Source: Lutraria lutraria (Eukaryota; Mollusca; Bivalvia; Venerida; Mactridae). From it: DNA of 64,000 bases. Shown piece by piece: positions 12,150 through 23,389 of the stretch; positions within the stretch are counted from its first letter, which is position 1, and each line of letters begins with the position of its first letter. Under the pieces are notes generated by a model. The model searched no databases. It was not told where the DNA came from and saw only the letters and a list, made by a program, of their open reading frames with translations. The translations under genes were made by a program, and so were the position numbers. The DNA lies in assembly GCA_964023205.1 (NCBI GenBank), contig OZ026837.1:8102088-8166087 (forward strand), in the 5' to 3' direction.

Positions 12150-12650
12150 CTTTATTTGGACGAGGTTTTAAAAATAAGCAAAATACTTTTAAAACACTAA
12201 TTCATAAACAATGGTATAACGAAGACTGTCAAATAAAAAGGTATAAGTCCTATGATGCTCTTAAGGAATATAGAATTGACAAAATGACGATTGTAGAAAA
12301 AAACTCACAGAAAGTAGGCACACGTATAAAAATATTCTAAAACAATGCAAATATGGCCAGAACACCACTAAATATTTTGAAATGTGCAGATACAAAAATG
12401 CAAAAACGCATTGGAACATGAATAAATATTAAATGGATAAGTAATCCGTCTGATCATTTTCTTACACCTGATGAAGATTATCTATATTTTTGAATTAATG
12501 AAAGCATTTTCGACATGAGTTTCAACTTATGTTGAATGAACTGGGTGATACAATAAGTATTGATGAGATCATGTGTGCTATCAATCAGTTTGAATCAGGC
12601 CACATGTTTGGACCTGATTGTACGCAAAAAAATAGAAACAGGTAATTGAT
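12150..12650 (+). pseudogene. LINE ORF2 fragment, endonuclease-RT linker
   Basis: Conceptual translation gives HKQWYNEDCQIKRYKSYD followed after stops by ISIDEIMCAINQFESGHM and a GPD triplet, the usual linker between the APE endonuclease and the start of the reverse transcriptase in LINE ORF2 proteins. Stops and frame changes interrupt it. It breaks off before the palm motifs. Confidence 0.65.
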
Positions 12651-13590
12651 CTTTAGACCCCTTTGATAAAACCGCCATTATAATTATTCGCCGGATGTCA
12701 GCTAAAACATAACTAGGCTAATATACTAGTATATGAAGGGGTCAAGTTTAATAACTAGTGAAAAATCCAATTTTTAGATTTTGAATTATATATTTACTAA
12801 GTAATAATGTTTCTCTGACTCACAATTCACAAGTAGGACAGAGCTATTAAAGACGAGTTTGATGATTAAATCAAGTGCCTCAGGATGCTTTGTGTCTGCA
12901 ACAAACAAACCTGGTTTGGTTTCCAACTGGTTTGTCAAACTGTTCGTTTGTTCAGTAAAACTGGTTTGGAATGAAAAGGTTTTGCCGTTTGTTTAACAAA
13001 TCTCGAACCGGATTGTCGAACCTTCCAAACTACCCTTTCGTATATGATCTGATTAGCTATAGTCAGATTTCTACCTTATAATTATCTAAAGACACTTTCT
13101 TAATCTAACGTTTTCATCTGTTTACTGTAGAGAGCAATTTTAACCATATACCCAGCCGAATCTGAAGATGAAAGAATATATCAACCAAATTTCCAAATAT
13201 GACATCCTAAATAGTTTGTTCATGTATACATTTTTCGCACACATTTTATGTACATTGTCCCGACAACTTGCAGTTACATGACTTGATTGACATGACTTAG
13301 CATGGTATGACCATGATTTCCACTGCAAGACAATATCATTCTTGTCAGGGAATAACAACAGAGATAATAACTTCATTCTTTTTTTTTCTTTATAAGCGTG
13401 TGCTCCTGATGATAAATTAAGAACATAGTAAAGATATGGATATTAGAATGCTTCTACCTAAAACCTAAACAAAAACTAGATATTTTCAACAAAAGCATCC
13501 TGAGAAATTTTAGATATAACACACTACATAGTGACACAACATAGTGACCCTCCAAGCTTTGTCTGTCGAGATATGGCAAATAACACTCAG
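12651..13590. other. AT-rich intergenic DNA, nothing recognised
   Basis: No supported gene. There is a local run of GTTTGTTTAAC/TGGTTTG-like words near 12910-13010. A short minus-strand open frame at 13140-13376 has no recognisable domain. Confidence 0.4.
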
Positions 13591-13594
13591 GCAA

Positions 13595-14465
13595 CACATC
13601 ACTTTGACCTTAATTTGGGCTAAACGGGAGATTTTGTGGCTCACACTAATTGGAGAGCTGACAGAAATATGATTTTATGTTTGTATAGGTCTGTTGTTCA
13701 ATCAAACCTAGAATACGGATGTATTGAATTATGATCAGCTAGGAAATCATATGTAAAAGATCTTGATTCAATATATAATCACGAATTAAGGCTTGTCTCT
13801 GGAGCATTTAAAACCTGCCCTGTAAACAGCCTCTACACCCAGACAAACGAACCATCCCTTTATTTCACGCGGCAAGAATTTGCCACTCTATATTTTAAAA
13901 CTAGAATCGTTTTTTCATAAATTTTCATTACGTACTCAGACTTGTTGTCTGCTATGAATTCGGAAGTACCTCTGTCTGTGATGTCCTCGAACGAATCTCG
14001 CGTCTCTGTACACCCAAGGAATTTGTATTGTGCTGGATCCCAGGTAACATGGGTATAAAAGGAAATGTTAGAGATGATTTTCCCATTTGCAACAGTATCC
14101 TATCTTCCTGTCATTCCTAATGGGATGCCGACATTGTAAACAATATTTACTATGTCAAACAAATTCCTGGTGAATGGCACCCTGCTTCTTTTAACAGGTC
14201 CATTCGTTGTGAAGAGGTAGTATTATCTAGGTGCAGAATTGGTCATTCGCGTCGGAAATATTATTTGCTTCTTACTAGAGAGGATACGCAAGAATGCGTT
14301 CCGTGCAATGCTCCACAATCTATAATACATATTTTTATTGACGGCATCGTCATTCAGCTAATCCGTATATTAAGACCTTTTGATGTCGCAAACGTGAAGA
14401 CACTCTTTGAAACGGTCAGGCCTATAAACCATTATAAATTATATGAAGGAAATCGGACTAATCAA
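13595..14465 (+). pseudogene. LINE remnant: RT thumb, RNase H end and terminal Cys region
   Basis: Frames on the plus strand read ADRNMILCLYRSVVQSNLEY then SARKSYVKDLDSIYNHELRL and, near 14215-14330, LSRCRIGHSRRKYYLLL with a downstream CVPC and a shifted histidine. This is the C-terminal part of a Jockey/I-type LINE polyprotein as I recall it. It is split by stops and frameshifts and belongs to a different family from the intact LINE at 17.4 kb. Confidence 0.65.
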
Positions 14466-14506
14466 TAAACTGTGATGCCTTTTTTTACACTTCCTTTAAC
14501 TATGTA

Positions 14507-15512
14507 CAGGGTGTTTCATAATATCCGTCCCCATTACAAAGTAACATAGTTTGATCATTTTAAAATATGTTGTAACTGTTCATACATCAAATTTAAGCAG
14601 ATGGACGAAATATTTAACATGCATAAAATTACGGGAATGCGTTGTCTTCATAACGATATTGATGACGTCATTTCCTGTGGGCAGTTTTGCACGATGGTGC
14701 CGGCCAAGGAACAATGTTCTGAAGTTGTTAAACTTTATTATCAAAGTGTAACTGTCATCAGAATTATGAAAAAGAAGCATCTTAAGTTGGAAAGATGAGC
14801 AAGAAACAAATTCAAAGAATTATACACAGGTTTCAAGACACAGGGTCCATCAAAGATGAAAGACAACGGTCAACCAAAATCAGTGAGAATTGTTGAAAAT
14901 ATTGAACAGGTGAAGGCAACCATCGAAGAAACTTTGCAGAAGTCTGTATGTAAAGTATTAGGTGAAATAAATAACTCTATAAACTCTACAAGTTTCTACA
15001 GAATGTTAAAATATAATTTAAAACTATAGTCTTCTATGATTTCTACCATGCAGCTTTATAAACCTACGAACATTGCAAGTAGAGTGTCATTTGCTAATTG
15101 GATGATTACAAATATGCATATTGAAGATGACCTTTAGTTGAAGAGAAACATTTCTATCTGAATGCACAGGTTAACAAGAAAAGTCGCAGATATTTGGGAT
15201 CTGAGAAATCTGATTTTTACATTGAAAAGCCATTACATGTTGATAATTAGCAGAGACAAGTGCGTCGCAGTGATAAACACAGACTTGACGTCGTCATTGC
15301 CCAGAACGGACGTCATTTGGAGCATGTGCTGTAAAGTGTACTTTTTGGAAAATGCGTAATGTAATAAAAATATAAAGGGAGGATACATGTTTATATAGCA
15401 AACAAAACTTTATTCTGTCTATGATTTAACACTTAAACTCAATTATCTAAGAAACAAGTCATATTAAATTTACAGTTGTGTAAAATGGGGACAGATATTA
15501 TGAAACACCCTG
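14507..15512 (+). mobile_element. TA-flanked DNA transposon with dead transposase
   Basis: A 1,006-bp element has inverted ends CAGGGTGTTTCATAATATC and TA on both sides (14505-14506, 15513-15514). The plus strand encodes a broken IS630/mariner-type transposase with an N-terminal HTH region (MVPAKEQCSEVVKLYYQS), a VENIEQVKATIEETLQKS segment, and later pieces around an asparagine/tryptophan-rich region (SFANWM) and KKSRRYLGSE-like residues. Frame changes near 14795, 14880 and 15130 and lost catalytic acids make it inactive. Confidence 0.75.
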
Positions 15513-15514
15513 TA

Positions 15515-17430
15515 CAATACGAGTATAATTCTAACGCAATGTTAATGAGATTAGTCTAATACACTTATTATGTGTGAATACAAATACATTCTAACCAATT
15601 TACATCAGTTACTCTTCATTTCCTATTAGTATGTTAACACGCTTTATACTTGTTGCTTTCCTTTTATTTGTTGTCGATGCGCCATTAAACGACATTAAAC
15701 ATACATGAATAAGTTTGAGGTTAAATATTTGATAGTGTAATAAAGCAATACCCTTATCGATGGATCCAATATAGATGTCCATTCTTTATTCAATCATATG
15801 ATAAACATAATTTAGAGTCTCTAATTTTTGGAAAATCCAAGACATGATGAAAACCAAACAAGATTTATAATAACATCTTCTTTCAGCATCATATATGTTT
15901 TTAATGTTTTTGTTCTCACCAGTTTACAATAATTTGACCTAGCATTTCATAATATTAAAATATGGTATCTTAAAATCGCAAATCACTTCTGCCTTATTTC
16001 CATGAACAAAATGATTGTTTACATACTACATGAACAATGTACATTGAGGTGCAATCTGGTTATACTGTTTAGTTCATATGGTATATGAAGATTTAAAGAT
16101 GACAGCTGCGTTTTGCAACACAAGTGCATGTATAGATCCATTCATAAATTTGGAATCTTGAAGTGACGTAAAGGTCATCCATAGGAGTATTTACAAAGAA
16201 TATCAAAAACACACAAATACATTAACCCGCCAAATCGGCTTGCACCGATCGCTATATAATCCAAACCGCACACCAACGGCTACACAACAGCGCACATACA
16301 ATACTTCACACTATTTTTACCTATCAATATAAAGGCAACGATAAAACATATTACCTTAAAGGTTATATTTTTGGAAAAATATGAAGTTGTTTAACAAAAT
16401 TTTAATGTAATTGTTCATAAGCATTAGCAAGCATGTTCGCCACGATAAGTGTTTGAAATTTATTTAACGGCCTGAAAAACGCAGTTGTGTAACATTGTAG
16501 CTAATTTCCGAAAATAATCTGTGAGAGTTATTTCCCTTGATTATTTTGTGAAGTCATTGTTAAATTCAATTTAAAAACTAAACAATAAGTGTATACATAA
16601 ATAAACCAACTTTAGAGAGTCCATTGCGTGATTTTAAATAAATATGATATTTAGTTTTAAATTACGTTAACCACTCAGTATGTCATGACATATTAAAACA
16701 TTTAGTTATCATGCAACGAACCGTTCAATCAACGATTGTTCGGCGAATAATGCATTCCGTTCTATATTGATTGCCATTCAAATTGTTAATCGTGTAATGA
16801 TCAATTATTATCATTGTTCAGTAAGTTGTTATAACTAATTATTGTCAAAGTTAGGCCAAGTCAATATATGCCTGTTTTCTCATTTAATAAACTAACAAAC
16901 CCTTCGTCTCCGTAAAATATTTATCAATGTTTTTTACCGTTGTTTTAACACTACGATATTGTACATTTATCGATCAATATCTGCAATGACGTCACACAGC
17001 AAGGGAGGTAACCAATTCGATATTTTCAATTTTTAGTAAGGACGATATTGACCAGTTTTCTGTTTTATATGTTGATTAATAAGTTGTCACTTTTGAATAT
17101 TCAAATTTTATGAACGTATACACAATTGTGTACATTTAATAATTCTAAGCTCTCCCAAATAGAACAGTATGAACTTTAAGAGTCCGCTTATAAATAAAAT
17201 ATTCTACTCACTCAATATACAAAAATACCAGTTTGAACAAGATGAATGATCACAATTTATTAGACAAATAAAGATTGTTTAATTGATAATTTGTAGTCAT
17301 ATCTTGAGTACAGCCAACGAAGTGCGATGATACATTCGTCCAGTTCGCAAGTTAAATCAGGTTTGTGTATGTTGACATTCAAATCATGTATAAAATATGT
17401 AACCACGCACCATTAAGCTTGCCTTGTTAT
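15515..17430. other. AT-rich intergenic DNA, nothing recognised
   Basis: Nearly 2 kb without a supported gene, array or inverted-repeat element. The longest open frames are under 65 codons. Confidence 0.45.
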
Positions 17431-17440
17431 ATACGCATGC

Positions 17441-17456
17441 GCGAAGATGGCGGTTG
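17441..17456 (+). promoter_or_regulatory. YY1-like motif in LINE leader
   Basis: GCGAAGATGGCGGTTG contains AAGATGGCGG, the YY1 consensus. In human L1 a YY1 site near +13 fixes the transcription start. Here the motif lies about 105 bp upstream of ORF1, next to CGCATGCGCG, and may mark the true 5' end of this element. Function is inference. Confidence 0.4.
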
Positions 17457-17557
17457 AAAAAAACTGAGCTCCAAGTGAAATGAAGAAAACATGAACATTT
17501 AATGGATCTAATAGATAATATGGAGTATTGGATGTATGTATAGCGAACTTTTAGTGT

Positions 17558-18784
17558 ATGTGCGCATTGTGCAGAAGTTTTTCGTGCGTGAATTACATGG
17601 GGAAACGGAAAAACACGTCTTCCTCTCCCTCCGAGAAGGCGCCAACTGTAAATACAAAGAAGACAAAGAAACCAACGGTCGCTAAAAAAGGTAAATTAAA
17701 CCAGACTGTCACCGTGCAAAATTCGAAAATGGCTCAATGTACTCCTGTATCTGGGAAGCCTGATGGAAATACTGTGGCCGCCACGACGAGCACTCCAGTT
17801 CCACAACAAGTACATACCCCCCACCCATACATGATGCCGGCTACGTTTCAATATCCTCATTTTGTGGGTAACATCAATCCGATGTTAAATTCTAGTTCGC
17901 CAACATTAATTCAGCCTACACCTACCATGACACATAGTGATCCCGTTATGCAAACATTGCTGCAAAAAATGGAACATATTGATTCAAAATTAAGCCAGTT
18001 GACAGAAATTCGTGTATCATTGAAAGATATAACCGTGCGCCTAGAAAACATGGAAGCACGCATTTCCGATGTTGAAAAAGGTCAGCAATTCGTCAGTGAA
18101 CAATATGAATCTGTGACATCACGTACTAATGTCAATATGAAGGACATAAAACAAGTTAAATCTGACATAAGTAAAATAATTGCCGAGAACCAGTCACTGA
18201 AAAAAGCTAACGATTCATTGGTAGATAATGTACTCGACTTGAAATGTAGATCGATGCGGGATAATTTGATGTTCTTTGGAATTCCAGAACTTCCTACCAA
18301 GTTTGATCCCAAACCAATGGCACAGAATCAAACCTCAGTGTCTCAGCCTTCTAATACCAATACCGCAGCGGATGTTCCTATGGAGACGGTGACTTCAACT
18401 TCCGGTGAGAATTGTATTGAAAAAGTGCAATGTTTTATACAGAATATACTTGGAATCACTGACTCGAAAACAATGATTCGCATTGATAGGGCCCATCGTG
18501 TTGGTGCATTTAATAATCAGAAAACGCGACCGATTGTTGCTAAATTTCAAGACACGGAATCTAAGTTGTTGATTAAGGATGCTCTCAAACGAGTTCAACT
18601 TCGCAATACCCCATACAATGTATCGGATCAGTTTCCACCAGAGGTACAACAACGACGCCGGGAACTTATCCCAGTGATGATGAAAGCACGCAGTGAAGGT
18701 AAACGCGCCACGTTAGTCAGAGATAAACTGTTCATCAATAACAAGTTGTATCAATCCGCGGGTGCTTCTTCAAACAGTGAGTGA
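17558..18784 (+). CDS. LINE ORF1 protein: coiled coil plus RRM-like RNA-binding domain
   Basis: The 408-residue product starts at an ATG (a second ATG, at residue 14, opens MGKRKNTSSS and is also plausible). Residues 1-120 are basic and Ser/Thr/Pro/Gln-rich. Residues about 130-230 have leucine/isoleucine heptads (KMEHIDSKLSQLTEIRVSL) typical of the trimerising coiled coil of L1 ORF1p. A CRSMRDNLMFFGIPE segment then opens an RRM-like domain, continued by IRIDRAHRVG and a C-terminal domain with QQRRRELIPVMMKARSEGKR. L1 ORF1 proteins bind LINE RNA as a chaperone. The stop is TGA at 18782-18784 and the frame continues straight into ORF2. Confidence 0.9.
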   Translation: MCALCRSFSCVNYMGKRKNTSSSPSEKAPTVNTKKTKKPTVAKKGKLNQTVTVQNSKMAQCTPVSGKPDGNTVAATTSTPVPQQVHTPHPYMMPATFQYPHFVGNINPMLNSSSPTLIQPTPTMTHSDPVMQTLLQKMEHIDSKLSQLTEIRVSLKDITVRLENMEARISDVEKGQQFVSEQYESVTSRTNVNMKDIKQVKSDISKIIAENQSLKKANDSLVDNVLDLKCRSMRDNLMFFGIPELPTKFDPKPMAQNQTSVSQPSNTNTAADVPMETVTSTSGENCIEKVQCFIQNILGITDSKTMIRIDRAHRVGAFNNQKTRPIVAKFQDTESKLLIKDALKRVQLRNTPYNVSDQFPPEVQQRRRELIPVMMKARSEGKRATLVRDKLFINNKLYQSAGASSNSE

Positions 18785-21700
18785 GGGTGGCAAGAAAAGT
18801 ATGAACTTTCGGTTGTATCTTGGAACATTGAAGGGTTGGATTCATGTATTAATGATTGTGATTTTCAAAATTTTGTATCAACATTTGATATTGTTTTTAT
18901 ATGTGAAACATGGCAAACTAATCGATCTGATTATGTATTAGATGGTTATGAATGTCATTGTGTACCTAGGCCAGAATCATTACGTAAAACGTCCAGACGT
19001 GGTCATGGGGGTGTATGTTTATTTTTCAGTAACCTAATATCTAAAGGTATTACAATACTTGAGTCAGATGATTACGGTATCGTATGGGTTAAGTTATGTA
19101 AAGAATTTTTTGGCATGGAAAATGATTTATACGTTTGTTTTGCATATATCCCACCACAGAATTCTCCATATTTTAATCAGCACCCGACTGGATTTCACGA
19201 GACTATAGAACAAGGGATTAGAAAATACTCTGATTGCGGTAAAATTTCTATTATTGGGGATCTAAATGGTCGGGTTGGGCATAGATACGATATAATGACA
19301 AACACGGACCGGTCTAATTTACCTTACACTTTGCCGAACGATGATTATAATCAGTTACTACTACCGGATAGAAAATCAATGGATAATGTGGTAAATGCTT
19401 CTGGCCAAAGTATAATTGATTTGTGCATTAACTCAAACCTTTGTATTTTAAATGGTCGATTTACAGGTGACCCCGTTGGTCAGTATACATATATGTCTAA
19501 TACAGGTAATAGTTTGATTGACTATGTGTTAGTGTCACATGAATTATTTCCATGTGTTAGGAACTTTACTATCCATGACATGCATTCCTTTTCACCACAC
19601 GTTCCTATAAATGTTGATTTTGCTATTCATTGTACAAAAACAAACTGTGAGCCCGTATCGAAATTTGTGGATAAAGTAGTTTGGAATTCTGATAATGATA
19701 CATTGTACAAAGATTGCATTCAGTCAAAACTGCACGTTTTTGAAACAGTAGTTAATAATATTACCAACCAAGTTACTGATGTGAATAGAGGATTAGAAGA
19801 GTTTTCTGATATATTATATAAATGTGCATATGATGTTTGCGGTAAAACTGTAAAGATTAATACTTGTCCATCTAATAATCCAAGAAAGTATAAAAATGAC
19901 TGGTTTAATCGTGATTGTGAATCAGCACGTCGTGAATTTAGACAATCAAATAAAGCATTTTCCCGCAACAGATGTCCGGAAAATTTGTATACTCTGAAAG
20001 AAAAAAGACGTATCTATAAGCTAACAAAGAGAAAAGCAAGGAGTCAATATAATACAAGAAATAAACAGAAATTACACTTTTTAGCTGAAAATCAACCGGC
20101 TAGTTTTTGGAAAGAAATAAAAAATATACGAAAAAAGACAAAAACTGGAAATGTGTCACTAGATGAATTTCATGATCATTTTGAAAATCTTTACTCCGAT
20201 ACTAATATTTTTACTGATGATGAGGTAGAAAATAATTTGTCTGATGTCAATTTTACAGACAATAATTTTGTCGACCAACTTGATTCTGTTATTACGTGTG
20301 AAGAAGTTATTAAAGCGATATCCTCGTTGAAAAATGGTAAGGGTGGATCTATTGATTTGTTGACACCTGAAATGTTTAAAGTATGTAAAAACGAGTTAGC
20401 CCCGAGAATATGTCGACTTTTTAACTATATTTTTGACAACGGTGTTTATCCAGATCTGTGGACTAAAGGTATAATTGTTCCTGTACCCAAAAAAGGCGAT
20501 ACTAACGATGTTAACAACTATCGTGGTATTACATTAACTAGTATATTTTCTAAATTATTCTCCATTATTTTAGATACTCGTCTGCGGAAATGGGCATCTG
20601 ATAATAATATACTATCCGATAATCAATATGGCTTTGTTACAGGTAGAAGTACAGTTGATTGTACTTTTGTTTTAACGTCTATAATTGACAAAGTACTTAA
20701 ACACGAAAAGAAAAAAATGTACTGTTCATTTGTTGATTTTCGCAAATGCTTTGATTATGTATATAGGAATGGTATTTGGTTCAAGTTAATTGATTATGGT
20801 GTATCTTCTAAAGTTGTAAAAATATTACAAAGTATGTATCATAGTGTTAAGTCGTGTGTTAGAGTAAATAATAACCTATCAGATTTTATTGACAGTTATA
20901 TGGGTGTAAAACAGGGTGAGCCTTTATCTCCACTTTTATTTGTCTTCTTTGTTAATGATATGCAAACTTATATGGAAAATGATGAATTTGAGGCTTTTAC
21001 AATTGACCAGTTGCAAATATTTTTATTACTTTTTGCAGATGACACTGTTTTGTTCTCCTATAGCAAGGAAGGACTACAATATCTATTAGATAGACTATAT
21101 GCATATTGTTCAAAATGGGGTATAACTGTTAATATTGACAAAACTGTATGTATGGTGTTTAAAAGGGGACATGTAATAGAAAATGTTGATATCTCTTATA
21201 ATGGTGTTAGACTAGCTGTTGTAAAGGAATTTACTTACCTCGGTGTAACACTAAGTGCGAATGGCAATTTTTATCATACCCAAAAAAACTTATCTCATAA
21301 AGCAGGGCGAGCATTATTTTCATTAAACTCATTGTTTGATGTTGTGCCATTGGCAATCTCTGAAAAACTAAAACTTTTTGATAGCATGATATCGCCTATA
21401 TTAAACTATGGAGCTCCGGTTTGGGGATTCCATAATGCACCTGACATAGAAAAAATACATATTAGATTTTTAAAACAAATTTTACAACTTAAGCAGAATG
21501 CAGTAAATGCAGCCGTGTATGGTGAAGTCGCCAGATACCCCATGCTATATTTAAGACAATTAAGAATAGTGAAATATTGGTATAGAATTATTAAACAGCC
21601 TGAATCTTTGGTGTATAAGTTAATGTATATGCAAGACAATAATGGTAACTATATTAATACATGGTCTAAAAACTTTATTAAATTGTTATCAAATATGGGT

Positions 21701-22228
21701 TTTGCATACCTTTGGACACAGAATGTATTTATAAATGATAATACTATTGCTAGTTTATGCCAAAGGATAATTGATATTTTTTTGCAAAAATGGTTTAGTG
21801 ATTTAGACAATTCTTCTAGGCTAGAAACATACAAAACTTTTACATTGAATTTTGAAAGGAGAGCATATATCTCTACTATCTCGAATGCTGAACATAGAGT
21901 TGCGCTAAGTCGTTTTAGATGTTCTGCACATAAATTATCAATAGAAGAAGGAAGACATAGGAACATTGAAAGAAATCAAAGAATATGTAAATTATGCAAT
22001 ATGAATATGATTGAAAATGAATTTCATTTTTTACTTGTATGTCCCCACTATAGTAACCTTAGAAACAAATATATTAAACACTATTACAGTACCTGGCCTA
22101 CAATCAATAAATTCTGTAATATTATGAAAAACACTTCAAAAAAAACTACAATAAATCTGGCTGCCTATTTATATCATGCAGATAAATTAAGAGCACAGTC
22201 TCTATCTAGAATAATTACTAATCGTTAG
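18785..22228 (+). CDS. LINE ORF2 protein: APE endonuclease and reverse transcriptase
   Basis: The open frame runs from just after the ORF1 TGA. No in-frame ATG exists before the endonuclease domain, which begins within about 10 codons (VVSWNIEGL); the first in-frame ATG is near 19114, inside that domain. APE motifs seen are CETW, GRGHGGVCLFF-like region, IGDLNGRVGHR and a C-terminal SPH where SDH is usual, so the last aspartate looks replaced. RT motifs include VPVPKKGDTNDVNNYRGITL, CSFVDFRKCFDYV, KQGEPLSPLLF and FADDTVLF. The C-terminus has CKLC...HFLLVC, the usual CCHC motif. Length is normal for an L1-like ORF2 and the frame is uninterrupted. Confidence 0.9.
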   Translation, partial: GWQEKYELSVVSWNIEGLDSCINDCDFQNFVSTFDIVFICETWQTNRSDYVLDGYECHCVPRPESLRKTSRRGHGGVCLFFSNLISKGITILESDDYGIVWVKLCKEFFGMENDLYVCFAYIPPQNSPYFNQHPTGFHETIEQGIRKYSDCGKISIIGDLNGRVGHRYDIMTNTDRSNLPYTLPNDDYNQLLLPDRKSMDNVVNASGQSIIDLCINSNLCILNGRFTGDPVGQYTYMSNTGNSLIDYVLVSHELFPCVRNFTIHDMHSFSPHVPINVDFAIHCTKTNCEPVSKFVDKVVWNSDNDTLYKDCIQSKLHVFETVVNNITNQVTDVNRGLEEFSDILYKCAYDVCGKTVKINTCPSNNPRKYKNDWFNRDCESARREFRQSNKAFSRNRCPENLYTLKEKRRIYKLTKRKARSQYNTRNKQKLHFLAENQPASFWKEIKNIRKKTKTGNVSLDEFHDHFENLYSDTNIFTDDEVENNLSDVNFTDNNFVDQLDSVITCEEVIKAISSLKNGKGGSIDLLTPEMFKVCKNELAPRICRLFNYIFDNGVYPDLWTKGIIVPVPKKGDTNDVNNYRGITLTSIFSKLFSIILDTRLRKWASDNNILSDNQYGFVTGRSTVDCTFVLTSIIDKVLKHEKKKMYCSFVDFRKCFDYVYRNGIWFKLIDYGVSSKVVKILQSMYHSVKSCVRVNNNLSDFIDSYMGVKQGEPLSPLLFVFFVNDMQTYMENDEFEAFTIDQLQIFLLLFADDTVLFSYSKEGLQYLLDRLYAYCSKWGITVNIDKTVCMVFKRGHVIENVDISYNGVRLAVVKEFTYLGVTLSANGNFYHTQKNLSHKAGRALFSLNSLFDVVPLAISEKLKLFDSMISPILNYGAPVWGFHNAPDIEKIHIRFLKQILQLKQNAVNAAVYGEVARYPMLYLRQLRIVKYWYRIIKQPESLVYKLMYMQDNNGNYINTWSKNFIKLLSNMGFAYLWTQNVFINDNTIASLCQRIIDIFLQKWFSDLDNSSRLETYKTFTLNFERRAYISTISNAEHRVALSRFRCSAHKLSIEEGRHRNIERNQRICKLCNMNMIENEFHFLLVCPHYSNLRNKYIKHYYSTWPTINKFCNIMKNTSKKTTINLAAYLYHADKLRAQSLSRIITNR

Positions 22229-22430
22229 CTTATTTAATGAATTTTCAATGTATTTTTTATTTTTTGTAAATGATAATAATACCATGTGTTTTGTATATTG
22301 AGGTATAATATCCTCTGATAATTAATATTACATGTATTCATGCTTTTCTGTATTTATATTTACTTTGTGTATCGCCATCTGTTATTGTAAATGGCGACAA
22401 ACATGTATTCATGTTTATACCATTAAACTT

Positions 22431-22448
22431 TCTTGAACTTGAACTTGT
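22431..22448 (+). repeat. 3' microsatellite tail of the LINE
   Basis: TTCTTGAACTTGAACTTG is a short CTTGAA tandem run just after the LINE 3' UTR. Short tandem 3' ends replace poly(A) in many non-LTR clades. Confidence 0.55.
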
Positions 22449-22455
22449 GTTTCGT

Positions 22456-23379
22456 TTCGACAGGATAAACTGTATAATGGATTTTTTTATTTCTTTGAAT
22501 AATTTATTAGTCTCTTGTCAGATATTGTATGTATTGCATAATCTCGTAGTTAAAGAGAGATAATATATAACACATAACAACAATGCAATTGTTACTACAT
22601 TTTGTAATTTTCTAGTAACACTGCCTCTCCCGGATACAGACAGAAATTCAAAATGTGTCTCACTCGTTATTAATCGATTCTTCTCACTTTTGGTATCATA
22701 TTTTATTACATACTATCGCGCGATATGTCAACAAGCTATTTATTTGTGAAATAAGTACCATTGTTGCTTTGTAAAAAGTCCATTTCAGGACTAAATATGC
22801 AGCCAAATAAATATACTCTATGCTCATACAAAAATATTCTTCTAAATTATATACAATGCATGCAATGGTTTATTGCGTTAATCCGTATTGCGCATGTTAT
22901 TTAATGAATTGGCTGTTTCATATGATATCATGCAAAGACTGTAGACTGACATAGATATTGACCTTAGATTGAAACAAACAATACAACTGACAAATAAAAA
23001 CACCAATGATTTGTCAATTATACGGCCTCTATTAACATTTCTTTAGTGTAGTAAATAGTTAATTACTTTGTTTGAATGTAACGAACGCATGCTTTGTCAC
23101 CGAATGTTTTATCTTTAAATATCTTGTCTAGCGCACACAATATTTGATATTGAAATAGTTGACTATTCTTTTGAGCAGTTTATGACGCATGGTATCAATA
23201 TTTGTATACGGGTAAATCTTGTGAAATAGTTTCGGAAAATACAGAAAGCTTAGATAATAATTGTTATTTCTAATATCACATTACTTGTTTCTAAAACTGG
23301 AACCGAAAGTATGCCAACGTGTTCGCAGTTATAGCAACATAGGCAATGATGGATAAAAAGTTTATACAAACAAAAACAA
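22456..23379. other. AT-rich intergenic DNA, nothing recognised
   Basis: No supported gene or element between the LINE and the following minisatellite. Confidence 0.45.
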
Positions 23380-23389
23380 ACATATTAAA

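Larger units (their letters stand above)
17430..22455 (+). mobile_element. Near-intact non-LTR retrotransposon (LINE), about 5 kb
   Basis: Layout is a short GC-richer leader (from about 17430, holding GAAGATGGCGG), ORF1 at 17558-18784, ORF2 directly after it in the same frame to 22228, a short 3' UTR, and a 3' end with a CTTGAA-type microsatellite (TTCTTGAACTTGAACTTG at 22431-22448). The L1-like ORF1 (coiled coil plus RRM) and an APE-RT ORF2 ending in a CCHC motif suggest an L1/Tx1-like or related invertebrate clade; the clade call is uncertain. Exact ends and target-site duplication were not resolved. Confidence 0.85.

Noticed and set aside
15162..15359. Separate 65-codon gene
   Set aside because: It is the 3' part of the broken transposase within 14507-15512.
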